Assembly: GCA_902770635.1 (NCBI GenBank)
Contig: CACXTX010000006.1
Coordinates: 1-62,899, forward strand
Length of the DNA: 62,899 nucleotides
Source of the DNA: an uncultured Prevotellaceae bacterium
GTDB taxonomy: Bacteria; Bacteroidota; Bacteroidia; Bacteroidales; Bacteroidaceae
Direction: 5' to 3'
Each line of letters begins with the position of its first letter. Position 1 is the first letter of the stretch. Positions 45,431-52,252 of this stretch are shown here, one piece after another. A model generated the notes under the pieces. It was not told the DNA's origin. It did no database searches and saw only the letters and a program-made list of their open reading frames with translations. A program made the translations under genes and the position numbers.

Positions 45431-45613
45431 ATGGATGCTCAGGAAATTAGAGACGGTATGTATGGTGGTAAGAACAAGCCAATTACCGATGGTAAGTATG
45501 ACCAGTCGCTGGCTGTCAAGTGTGTTAACGGAACTTTCGTTGGACAGGAATCTGAACAGAAAATCGTTGATTGGGAGAGAACCTATTTCCTGACCAACTA
45601 TTATATGCCTTGA
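45431..45613 (+). CDS. small hypothetical protein (60 aa)
   Basis: A 60-residue soluble protein starting MDAQEIRDGMYGGKNKPITD and ending FLTNYYMP. Composition and codon use look like those of a real gene, and it sits in a same-strand series: antiporter, this gene, a 26-residue membrane peptide (30 bp later) and a flavoprotein. It contains one Cys and no recognisable motif. Function unknown. Confidence 0.55.
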   Translation: MDAQEIRDGMYGGKNKPITDGKYDQSLAVKCVNGTFVGQESEQKIVDWERTYFLTNYYMP

Positions 45614-45643
45614 TTGTTTTGACTCGCATTATATAAAAGAGGT

Positions 45644-45724
45644 ATGGATTTAATACATATTATAGCAGTTGTAGTTCTCATCGTTATCGGCGTGGTGATT
45701 TACAAAAACAAGCAGGGCGAGTGA
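45644..45724 (+). CDS. 26-residue membrane microprotein coupled to the flavoprotein gene
   Basis: ATG at 45644 is preceded by an AAAAGAGG Shine-Dalgarno-like run. The frame encodes MDLIHIIAVVVLIVIGVVIY followed by KNKQGE and TGA: one hydrophobic helix with a basic end. Its last codon and stop (GAGTGA) overlap the GTG start of the next gene (45721), so translation is probably coupled. Too short for usual gene calling. It could be a leader peptide or a membrane partner of the flavoprotein; nothing shows which. Confidence 0.55.
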   Translation: MDLIHIIAVVVLIVIGVVIYKNKQGE

Positions 45725-46914
45725 GCAAGACGGCGATAGTAGGCGGAGGAGCGGCAGGCTTCTTCCTGGCCGTAAACCTGAAGGAGATGGTGCCCGGTAT
45801 GGAGGTGACCGTCTTTGAGCGCAGCAACAAGGTGCTGGCAAAGGTGGAGGTGTCAGGAGGAGGACGCTGTAACTGCACAAACTCGTTTGCGGAAATCAAT
45901 GACTTGCAGACGGCCTATCCCAGGGGACACAGACTGCTGAAACGACTGTTTAAGGGCTTTGACCACGAGGATGCCTATCAGTGGTTTGAGAACCACGGGG
46001 TAGCGTTGGTGACACAGGATGACGAGTGCGTGTTTCCCCAGGCACAAGACTCACACGCCATCATAGACTGTTTCCTGAGGTTGGCACAGCGCTACCACAT
46101 CAGAATAGTAAATGGAAGGAGGATTCAGCAACTGGAGGAACTGGAGGACTACGACTATGTGGCAGTGACTACGGGCGGTTCGCCCAAGGGAGAAGGACTG
46201 CGATGGCTGGAGGCTATGGGACATGAGATAGTGGCTCCAGTGCCATCGCTCTTTACGCTGAGCATTGACGACAGGCAGCTGACATCCCTGCAAGGACTGG
46301 TGGTAAACGAGGTGACGGCTTTTATCCCGGGTACGAAGATGAAGGCAACGGGTCCGCTATTGCTGACACATTGGGGCATGAGCGGTCCCGCCATCCTGAA
46401 ACTGTCGAGCTATGCGGCACGTCTGTTGGCAGAACATGACTACAAGACAGCTGTGAGCATACGATGGACAACACTCACGGAGGCGGAGGTGCAGAAACGG
46501 CTCTGCCAGACAATGGTGCAGGAGCCCCAGAAGCAGTTGACGACGTTCTGTCCGCTGCTACTGCCCCAGCGACTATGGACTTACCTATTGGAGAAGTCGA
46601 TAGGCAACAGGAGCCATATCAGGTGGTGTGAACTGAACAAGAAGGACATGAACAGGCTGGTGAACACGTTGACGAACGACACCTACCAGACGAGCGGAAG
46701 AGGCACGTTCAAGGATGAGTTCGTGACCTGTGGAGGGGTGGCGCTGAACAGCGTGAACGCGCAGACTTTGGAGAGTAAAGTGGTAAAGAACCTCTATTTC
46801 GCCGGAGAGGTATTAGACATAGACGGCATCACGGGAGGATTTAACTTCCAGGCGGCATGGACTACCGCCTATACGGTGGCAAAAGCCATTTGTGAGGCAG
46901 AAAAACACGCGTAA
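45721..46914 (+). CDS. NAD(P)/FAD-dependent oxidoreductase of the HI0933/YhiN (BaiN-like) family
   Basis: The 397-residue flavoprotein has a GTG start at 45721 (MSKTAIVGGGAAGFFLAVNL), required to keep the FAD-binding GxGxxG motif GGGAAG. Further hallmarks are EVSGGGRCNCTNS near residues 44-56 and the C-terminal VTCGGVALNSVNAQTLESK, then LYFAGEVLDIDGITGGFNFQ. These define the HI0933-like family of uncertain physiological substrate. The start overlaps the microprotein gene upstream. The next gene cluster has its own promoter right after the stop. Confidence 0.9.
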   Translation: MSKTAIVGGGAAGFFLAVNLKEMVPGMEVTVFERSNKVLAKVEVSGGGRCNCTNSFAEINDLQTAYPRGHRLLKRLFKGFDHEDAYQWFENHGVALVTQDDECVFPQAQDSHAIIDCFLRLAQRYHIRIVNGRRIQQLEELEDYDYVAVTTGGSPKGEGLRWLEAMGHEIVAPVPSLFTLSIDDRQLTSLQGLVVNEVTAFIPGTKMKATGPLLLTHWGMSGPAILKLSSYAARLLAEHDYKTAVSIRWTTLTEAEVQKRLCQTMVQEPQKQLTTFCPLLLPQRLWTYLLEKSIGNRSHIRWCELNKKDMNRLVNTLTNDTYQTSGRGTFKDEFVTCGGVALNSVNAQTLESKVVKNLYFAGEVLDIDGITGGFNFQAAWTTAYTVAKAICEAEKHA

Positions 46915-46915
46915 G

Positions 46916-46947
46916 TTTGGCTGTTCCAGAAATTCTTTGTAATTTTG
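46916..46947 (+). promoter_or_regulatory. strong promoter of the yhhQ-queF operon
   Basis: TTTG at 46916-46919, 20 bp, then TAATTTTG at 46940-46947: an exact fit to the Bacteroidetes TTTG-N19-21-TAnnTTTG promoter. It begins 1 base after the stop of the flavoprotein gene and predicts a transcript start near 46953. Confidence 0.8.
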
Positions 46948-46952
46948 CACCC

Positions 46953-47061
46953 GCTTTCAACGCAAGGGGTACTTGCAACTTTATAGTTGGCACGACGGAA
47001 GGACCGTTTTGTTAAACCCCCTTTCGCTCGAGCTTAGCTCGCGAGGAACAAAACAAGAATT
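46953..47061 (+). promoter_or_regulatory. structured leader, candidate preQ1-responsive riboswitch
   Basis: The ~109-nt leader of the queuosine operon folds well on paper. Hairpin GCAAG/CTTGC (46962-46976) has loop GGGTA. CAAC/GTTG and ACGG/CCGT hairpins follow. ACCCC (47016-47020) can then pair with GGGGT (46966-46970), giving an H-type pseudoknot with the first stem. A further CGAGC-TTA-GCTCG hairpin lies just before the start codon. The downstream genes handle preQ1/preQ0, the ligands of known preQ1 riboswitches. The sequence does not obviously match the short class I consensus. Confidence 0.5.
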
Positions 47062-47775
47062 ATGGAACAAGACAAAAGAAAAGTCAGTGTGCTTTTTATG
47101 CTTTTCGGCACATTGTTCTGCGTCTGCCTGATTACGGCAAACGTATTGGAAACAAAGCAATTGTCATTCGGACCGATTAACCTGACAGCAGGTGTTATCG
47201 TTTTCCCAGTTAGTTACATCATCAACGACGTGGTATGTGAAGTGTGGGGCTATGCCCGTACGCGCATGCTGATATGGATGGGTTTTGCCATGAACTTCTT
47301 CTTCGTCATCATGGGTGCCATAGCCGACTGGATTCCAGGGGCTCCTTACTGGCATGGTGAAGAGGGCTTTCATGTCATCTTCGGATTGGCTCCCCGTATC
47401 GCTGCTGCCTCGTTTATTGCCTTCCTTGCAGGTTCGTTTATCAATGCTTATGTGATGTCGAGGATGAAAATAACCTCGCGACAGAATAGCGAGGGACAAA
47501 ATTATGCAAAGTCTTTTTCGGCGCGTGCGGTACTGAGCACCATCTTCGGTGAGGCTACCGACTCCGTCATCTTCTTCCCTCTGGCCTTGGGCGGGGTGAT
47601 TCCCTGGGAGGAGATGCCTTCTCTGATGATTTCGCAGGTCGCGCTGAAGACACTGTATGAAATCCTGGTGTTGCCCGTAACCATCCGTGTGGTAGAGTTT
47701 ACGAAGAAGCGTGACAATGAGGACGTATATGATGACGATATTAACTACAATGTATTTAATATTCTGAAGTTATAA
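47062..47775 (+). CDS. yhhQ: queuosine precursor transporter (YhhQ/VUT family)
   Basis: The 237-residue inner-membrane protein has about six to seven helices. The start [25 protein letters not shown], then [24 protein letters not shown], and [26 protein letters not shown] are hallmarks of the YhhQ family, which imports queuosine precursors such as preQ0/preQ1. It precedes queF by 17 bp in the same operon, which supports a role in queuosine supply. The leader may carry a riboswitch. Confidence 0.92.
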   Translation: MEQDKRKVSVLFMLFGTLFCVCLITANVLETKQLSFGPINLTAGVIVFPVSYIINDVVCEVWGYARTRMLIWMGFAMNFFFVIMGAIADWIPGAPYWHGEEGFHVIFGLAPRIAAASFIAFLAGSFINAYVMSRMKITSRQNSEGQNYAKSFSARAVLSTIFGEATDSVIFFPLALGGVIPWEEMPSLMISQVALKTLYEILVLPVTIRVVEFTKKRDNEDVYDDDINYNVFNILKL

Positions 47776-47792
47776 TACTAACGACAAAAAAT

Positions 47793-48254
47793 ATGGCAAG
47801 AGAAAACGAGGGCCTGCAACAGTTGGGCAAGAAGACAGAGTATAAGATGACCTATGCACCTGAGGTGCTGGAAACCTTTGAGAACAAACACAAGGACAAT
47901 GACTACTGGGTGCAGTTCAACTGCCCTGAGTTTACGAGCCTGTGTCCGATTACGGGTCAGCCCGACTTTGCAGAAATCAAGATCATGTATATACCTGGCG
48001 AGCGAATGGTAGAGTCGAAGAGCCTGAAGCTTTATCTGTTCTCTTTCCGCAATCACGGCGACTTCCATGAGGACTGCGTGAACATCATCATGAAGGACTT
48101 GGTGAAGCTGATGCAGCCCAAATACATAGAGGTGGTGGGATTGTTCACACCCCGTGGCGGCATCTCCATCTATCCCTATGCCAACTACGGACAGCCGGGA
48201 ACAAAATACGCTGCCCTTGCAGAGCAGCGTATGATGAACAGGCAAATGGCCTGA
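47793..48254 (+). CDS. queF: NADPH-dependent 7-cyano-7-deazaguanine reductase (QueF)
   Basis: The 153-residue enzyme of the short (unimodular) QueF type reduces preQ0 to preQ1 in queuosine biosynthesis. Visible are the catalytic Cys51 in [15 protein letters not shown], the following Asp58, and the QueF motif [20 protein letters not shown] (NADPH/subunit interface). The C-terminus ends with [16 protein letters not shown]. Its end faces the porin gene at a distance of 3 bp. Confidence 0.96.
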   Translation: MARENEGLQQLGKKTEYKMTYAPEVLETFENKHKDNDYWVQFNCPEFTSLCPITGQPDFAEIKIMYIPGERMVESKSLKLYLFSFRNHGDFHEDCVNIIMKDLVKLMQPKYIEVVGLFTPRGGISIYPYANYGQPGTKYAALAEQRMMNRQMA

Positions 48255-48257
48255 GAA

Positions 48258-48947
48258 TTAATCGTCGCCTAAAGGAATCTTATAGCCCAGAGTGAACTGC
48301 CAAACCATGTGTTTGCTACTCTCTGGGTCTTCTTTCATCACCTTGGTAAGACCGATGTTGTAGCGGGCTTCCATGACGAAGTTGTACAACTCGTAGCTAA
48401 CGGCAACGGGGATAGAGAAATCAACTTTGTTGAACTGTCTGGAAAGCTCATTTTCTACGTAAACAGGAATAGCGCGCCCCCAGCGGTTAATCCACCAGGC
48501 TCTTGTATTGTCGGCATTGTATTCAACACCGTCAATCGTTATTCTCTTACGCGAAGCAAAACCTATCTGCACACCAGCCTTGAGAGCCAGTCCGGCATTG
48601 GGGATGGGGTAGTAGTTCAGCATGATAGGAATCTTGGCGTAGTCCATGTTGACTTTGAAAAGACCGTCATTGGTCTTTGCACCCTGCTTGGCATAGAAAA
48701 GACCGAACGTCAGACCCACCTGGTCAGCGAGACCATACTCCAACTCAACACCAGCGGTGAAGCCGGTCAGTGTGTGAAGGTCGGTGTCGTAAGTGCCTTC
48801 TCCCTTGCTAGGGTCGAAAAGTTTACCTGTCATGTCGGCAACGCTGACACCCACTTTGGGGGTGATGAACCAGTTGCCTTCCTCAATTTGTGCATGGGCA
48901 CTGACTACAGCCATCATGGCGATAATCGATACAAATAATTTCTTCAT
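48258..48947 (-). CDS. outer-membrane beta-barrel (porin-family) protein
   Basis: A 229-residue protein with signal peptide (MKKLFVSIIAMMAVVSAHA) and eight to ten amphipathic strands: NWFITPKVGVSVADMTG, FTAGVELEYGLADQVGLTFG, IPIMLNYYPIPNAGLALKAG, ending WQFTLGYKIPLGDD. This fits the OMP_b-brl_2/PorT-like barrels that are common in Bacteroidetes. Ligand or partner unknown. It is transcribed away from the lipoprotein gene upstream by 40 bp, same direction, possibly as an operon. Confidence 0.82.
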   Translation of the reverse strand: MKKLFVSIIAMMAVVSAHAQIEEGNWFITPKVGVSVADMTGKLFDPSKGEGTYDTDLHTLTGFTAGVELEYGLADQVGLTFGLFYAKQGAKTNDGLFKVNMDYAKIPIMLNYYPIPNAGLALKAGVQIGFASRKRITIDGVEYNADNTRAWWINRWGRAIPVYVENELSRQFNKVDFSIPVAVSYELYNFVMEARYNIGLTKVMKEDPESSKHMVWQFTLGYKIPLGDD

Positions 48948-48987
48948 AGTTCTATTTTTGTGGATAATTAAACTTTCGAATCACTTT

Positions 48988-49743
48988 TTATTCTTTTTCT
49001 TTTCTATAATAGGACTGCTCGTGGTCAGGGAACTGAAGAACCAGCGTGTCTCTGCGTAGCATCACGATGTTAACGGTGTCGGTGGTGGGCATATCGCCCT
49101 CCTGGGTAAATCCAGCAATGGTATCGGCCTTCAGGATGATCCGTCCGTTGTAGATGTGCCAGTCGGTATAGCGCTTGAAGGCAGGATATTCCACAGGGGT
49201 CATATCGTCGGTAGTAGTCTGTCGATAGACACCGCCACGGGCAACGACACCATGATCGCTTTTCAGACGGAGGGAGTATTCGCGAGGCGTCATCCACTTC
49301 CGATACAGGGAGTCGGGGATGCGCTCCATCATGCGGCGCTGCATGCGCTTGGGCATCTTGTCGATATGGCGAAGGGTAGGGGTGACCATATAGCACCAGG
49401 TACCCTTGAGACTCTCCAGGTTGATGACCATCAGTGCCTCGACGGTATCTTCGGGGTTGACAATGATTGCCAAATCGTCACCGATATGCGGACGACCGAA
49501 AATCTTACGGTTCTGAAAAGCCGTAATGATGTCGAATGTGTCGAGACGGGTAGAGCCGTAAGGCAGAAAGACCAGTATAGAGTCGGTAGAGCCGTCGCAA
49601 GCCAGTCCGTAACGGGTGGAGTCGCCAGGGAGCGTCTTGTAAATGTTCGTTTCGTCACCTTCGGCCTCGGACTGCTGCTGACCTCCGCATGCAACGATGA
49701 GGGCACCCGTAAGAATGCACAGAAAAAGGTTTTTCATCATCAT
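48988..49743 (-). CDS. hypothetical lipoprotein (DUF4738-like size), unknown
   Basis: A 251-residue lipoprotein (MMMKNLFLCILTGALIVACG). The body contains ALMVINLESLKGTWCYMVTP, a helical basic stretch (KMPKRMQRRMMERIPDSLYR) and a beta-rich end (VVARGGVYRQTTTDDMTPVE and HEQSYYRKEKE). Family not recognised; size and type resemble DUF4738-like Bacteroidetes lipoproteins but this is uncertain. The start at 49743 agrees with a -7 element (TATCTTTG, 49762-49769). An ATG at 49737 is an alternative. Confidence 0.6.
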   Translation of the reverse strand: MMMKNLFLCILTGALIVACGGQQQSEAEGDETNIYKTLPGDSTRYGLACDGSTDSILVFLPYGSTRLDTFDIITAFQNRKIFGRPHIGDDLAIIVNPEDTVEALMVINLESLKGTWCYMVTPTLRHIDKMPKRMQRRMMERIPDSLYRKWMTPREYSLRLKSDHGVVARGGVYRQTTTDDMTPVEYPAFKRYTDWHIYNGRIILKADTIAGFTQEGDMPTTDTVNIVMLRRDTLVLQFPDHEQSYYRKEKE

Positions 49744-49761
49744 GTTTCCTTGTTTTGGTTG

Positions 49762-49769
49762 CAAAGATA
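49762..49769 (-). promoter_or_regulatory. -7 element of the lipoprotein gene
   Basis: TATCTTTG on the minus strand, 18 bp upstream of the ATG at 49743. It is divergent from the carboxyltransferase promoter; a perfect 12-bp palindrome CGAAAATTTTCG (49801-49812) lies between the two. Confidence 0.6.
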
Positions 49770-49812
49770 CAAATTTTCTCCTTTTTCCATGCGCTGATTT
49801 CGAAAATTTTCG

Positions 49813-49820
49813 TACCTTTG
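49813..49820 (+). promoter_or_regulatory. -7 element of the carboxyltransferase-subunit gene
   Basis: TACCTTTG matches TAnnTTTG, 35 bp upstream of the ATG at 49856, directly after the palindrome CGAAAATTTTCG. Confidence 0.6.
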
Positions 49821-49855
49821 CACTAATAATTTAGAATACAAACCTTTTATCACGT

Positions 49856-51631
49856 ATGAAAAAGAAAATCAAGTTTAGTCTTGTCTACCGCGACATGTGG
49901 CAGTCATCAGGCAAATTTCAGCCTCGTAAGGACCAGTTGGAACGCATTGCCCCAGTGATTATCGATATGGGATGCTTTGCCCGTGTGGAAACAAACGGTG
50001 GTGCCTTTGAGCAGGTAAACCTCATGGCTGGTGAGAATCCTAATCTGGCAGTACGTGCCTTCTGTAAGCCTTTCAACGAGGTGGGCATCCAGACCCACAT
50101 GCTGGATCGTGGCCTGAATGCACTTCGTATGTACCCTGTACCTGACGACGTGCGCGAGTTGATGTACAAGGTAAAGAAAGCACAGGGTGTGGACATTCCC
50201 CGTATCTTCTGCGGTCTGAACGACACGCGTAATATCATCCCCAGTATCAAGTGGGCCAAGGCTGCCGGCATGATTCCGCAGGCTACGCTGTGTATCACTA
50301 CCAGCCCTGTGCATACCGTAGAATATTATTCAAATATTGCCGATGAGGTGATTGCCGCTGGTGCCGAGGAAATCTGTCTGAAGGATATGGCTGGAATCGG
50401 ACAGCCCGCCTTGTTGGGCGCGCTGACGAAGGCTATCAAGACCAAGCACCCCGATATCATCATCCAGTATCACGGACACTCTGGCCCCGGACTGTCTATG
50501 GCCTCCATTCTCGAGGTATGTAACAATGGTGCCGACATCATCGATACCGCTATCGAGCCGCTGTCTTGGGGTAAGGTACATCCCGATATCATCTCTGTTC
50601 AGTCCATGCTGAAGAACGAGGGCTTTGAGGTGGCAGACATTAATATGAACGCCTATATGCAGGCTCGTAGTCTGACGCAGGAGTTCATTGACGACTGGCT
50701 GGGCTACTTCATCAATCCTGCCAACAAACACATGTCGAGCCTGTTGCTCGGAAGTGGTCTGCCTGGTGGCATGATGGGTTCGATGATGGCTGACCTCGGT
50801 CCTATCCAGACGATGATTAACAAGTTGCGTGAGAAGAAGGGCGAACCTACACTCTCAATGGACGACATGTTGGTGAAGCTGTTCAACGAGGTAGAGTACG
50901 TATGGCCTAAGGTGGGCTATCCCCCATTGGTTACCCCGTTCTCGCAGTACACCAAGAACATCGCCCTGATGAACCTGCTGACTATCGAGCAAGGCAAGGG
51001 ACGCTACGTCATGATGGACGATGCCATCTGGGGTATGATTCTTGGTAAGAGCGGCAAGGTGCCTGGTACCATCGATCCCGAGTTTGTTGAGCTGGCTAAG
51101 AAGCAGAACCGTGAGTTTACGGATGCCGACCCGCATACCCTTATCCCCAATGCTCTTGAAGGTTTCAAGAAAGAGATGGACGAGAACGGTTGGGACTACG
51201 GACAGGACAACGAAGAACTCTTCGAACTGGCTATGCACCCCGAACAGTACCGTCCGTTCAAGAGCGGTCAGGCAAAGAAACAGTTGCTGGCTGACATCCA
51301 GAAGGCGAAAGACGCCAAGCTGGGTGGCATGAAGATGAAGCCGGAGGAACTGGCTGCCTTCAAGCACGCCAAGGCTGATGCCTTAGTGGCTCCTGTGGCT
51401 GGTCAGGTTTATTATGAGTTCTCTGGCGAGGGTGCCTGTGAGCCTTGCCTGGAACCGTTTATTGGCCAGAAGTACAAGGAGGGTGACACCTTCTGTTATA
51501 TCCAGGCTCCTTGGGGTGAAATCGTACCCATTCCCGCTGCCTTGGGCGGTAAGCTCGTTGAGGTAGCTGCCCATCAAGGTGCTAAGGTGCGTCGTGGCGA
51601 CAACCTCGGATGGATTGAGAGAGAAGGATAA
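49856..51631 (+). CDS. pyruvate carboxylase/oxaloacetate decarboxylase subunit B-type carboxyltransferase
   Basis: The 591-residue protein of the biotin-dependent carboxyltransferase family moves CO2 between carboxybiotin and pyruvate/oxaloacetate. The barrel starts SLVYRDMWQSSGK (RD metal site, with W where many homologues have A or G), contains EEICLKDMAGIG (active-site Lys) and IIQYHGHSGPGLS (metal-binding His residues), and is followed by a PYC_OADA helical domain. The C-terminal ~80 residues look like a biotinyl/lipoyl domain (APVAGQVYYEFSGEGA), but where AMKM is expected it reads IQAPWGEIVPI, so the biotin lysine is missing. The biotin carrier is therefore probably a separate protein, not encoded nearby. 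Confidence 0.85.
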   Translation: MKKKIKFSLVYRDMWQSSGKFQPRKDQLERIAPVIIDMGCFARVETNGGAFEQVNLMAGENPNLAVRAFCKPFNEVGIQTHMLDRGLNALRMYPVPDDVRELMYKVKKAQGVDIPRIFCGLNDTRNIIPSIKWAKAAGMIPQATLCITTSPVHTVEYYSNIADEVIAAGAEEICLKDMAGIGQPALLGALTKAIKTKHPDIIIQYHGHSGPGLSMASILEVCNNGADIIDTAIEPLSWGKVHPDIISVQSMLKNEGFEVADINMNAYMQARSLTQEFIDDWLGYFINPANKHMSSLLLGSGLPGGMMGSMMADLGPIQTMINKLREKKGEPTLSMDDMLVKLFNEVEYVWPKVGYPPLVTPFSQYTKNIALMNLLTIEQGKGRYVMMDDAIWGMILGKSGKVPGTIDPEFVELAKKQNREFTDADPHTLIPNALEGFKKEMDENGWDYGQDNEELFELAMHPEQYRPFKSGQAKKQLLADIQKAKDAKLGGMKMKPEELAAFKHAKADALVAPVAGQVYYEFSGEGACEPCLEPFIGQKYKEGDTFCYIQAPWGEIVPIPAALGGKLVEVAAHQGAKVRRGDNLGWIEREG

Positions 51632-51675
51632 GGTGAATTTGCTCTTCAGTCAAGGATAAAAAAGGTTCTCTATCA

Positions 51676-52170
51676 ATGGACTATTTATCTGTTATCAATA
51701 AGTTTTACCCTGCGGACGATGAACTCCGCAGGGTATTATTACATCACTCAAGACAGGTGGCTGACCGTTGTCTGGCTATTGCCAAAAAACATCGTGAATT
51801 GCCCGTTGACATCCAGTTTCTGGAAGAGGCAGCCATGTTGCACGACCTGGGCATCTTCCGTTGTGATGCTCCTTCCATCCATTGTCATGGTACGGAACCC
51901 TACATCCGTCATGGACAGATAGGGGGCGAACTACTTAGGGCAATGGGTTATGAACGGCATGCTCGTGTTTGTGAACGCCATACAGGAACGGGTTTGCCAG
52001 GTTTTGAACCAGAGACGCTGGAAGAGGAAATCGTCTGCTATGCAGACAAGTTTTACTCGAAATCGAAGCCCGAAAGGGTGCTCACCGTCATGGAAGCGGC
52101 ACAGAGTCTGGAAAAATTCGGGGCCCCAGGCGTACGTAAGTTCCTGGATTGGGCAGCACGGTTTGAGTGA
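51676..52170 (+). CDS. HD-domain phosphohydrolase
   Basis: A 164-residue HD-superfamily protein. Metal-site residues are His24 in LHHSRQVAD, His56-Asp57 in AAMLHDLGIFRCDAP, then RHGQIGGELLRAMGY, ERHTGTG and YADKFYSKSKP. These fit the small uncharacterised HDIG proteins annotated as phosphohydrolases. Substrate unknown. It follows the carboxyltransferase gene by 44 bp and may be co-transcribed. The next gene, lptD, has its own promoter. Confidence 0.85.
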   Translation: MDYLSVINKFYPADDELRRVLLHHSRQVADRCLAIAKKHRELPVDIQFLEEAAMLHDLGIFRCDAPSIHCHGTEPYIRHGQIGGELLRAMGYERHARVCERHTGTGLPGFEPETLEEEIVCYADKFYSKSKPERVLTVMEAAQSLEKFGAPGVRKFLDWAARFE

Positions 52171-52239
52171 AAAGTGAAGGCTTACGTAATAATTTACGTT
52201 AAATGAGTGAAACGGGGGCTTTTTTCCATAATTTATTAT

Positions 52240-52247
52240 TACCTTTG
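52240..52247 (+). promoter_or_regulatory. -7 element of lptD, leaderless layout
   Basis: TACCTTTG lies 5 bases before the GTG start at 52253, the same TACCTTTGCAGC context as at the nucleoside-hydrolase promoter. The transcript probably starts at or near the start codon. Confidence 0.6.
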
Positions 52248-52252
52248 CAGCC

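Noticed and set aside
46953-47061. Simple intrinsic terminator of the upstream flavoprotein gene
   Set aside because: Hairpins are not followed by a T run, and a consensus promoter lies upstream of them.
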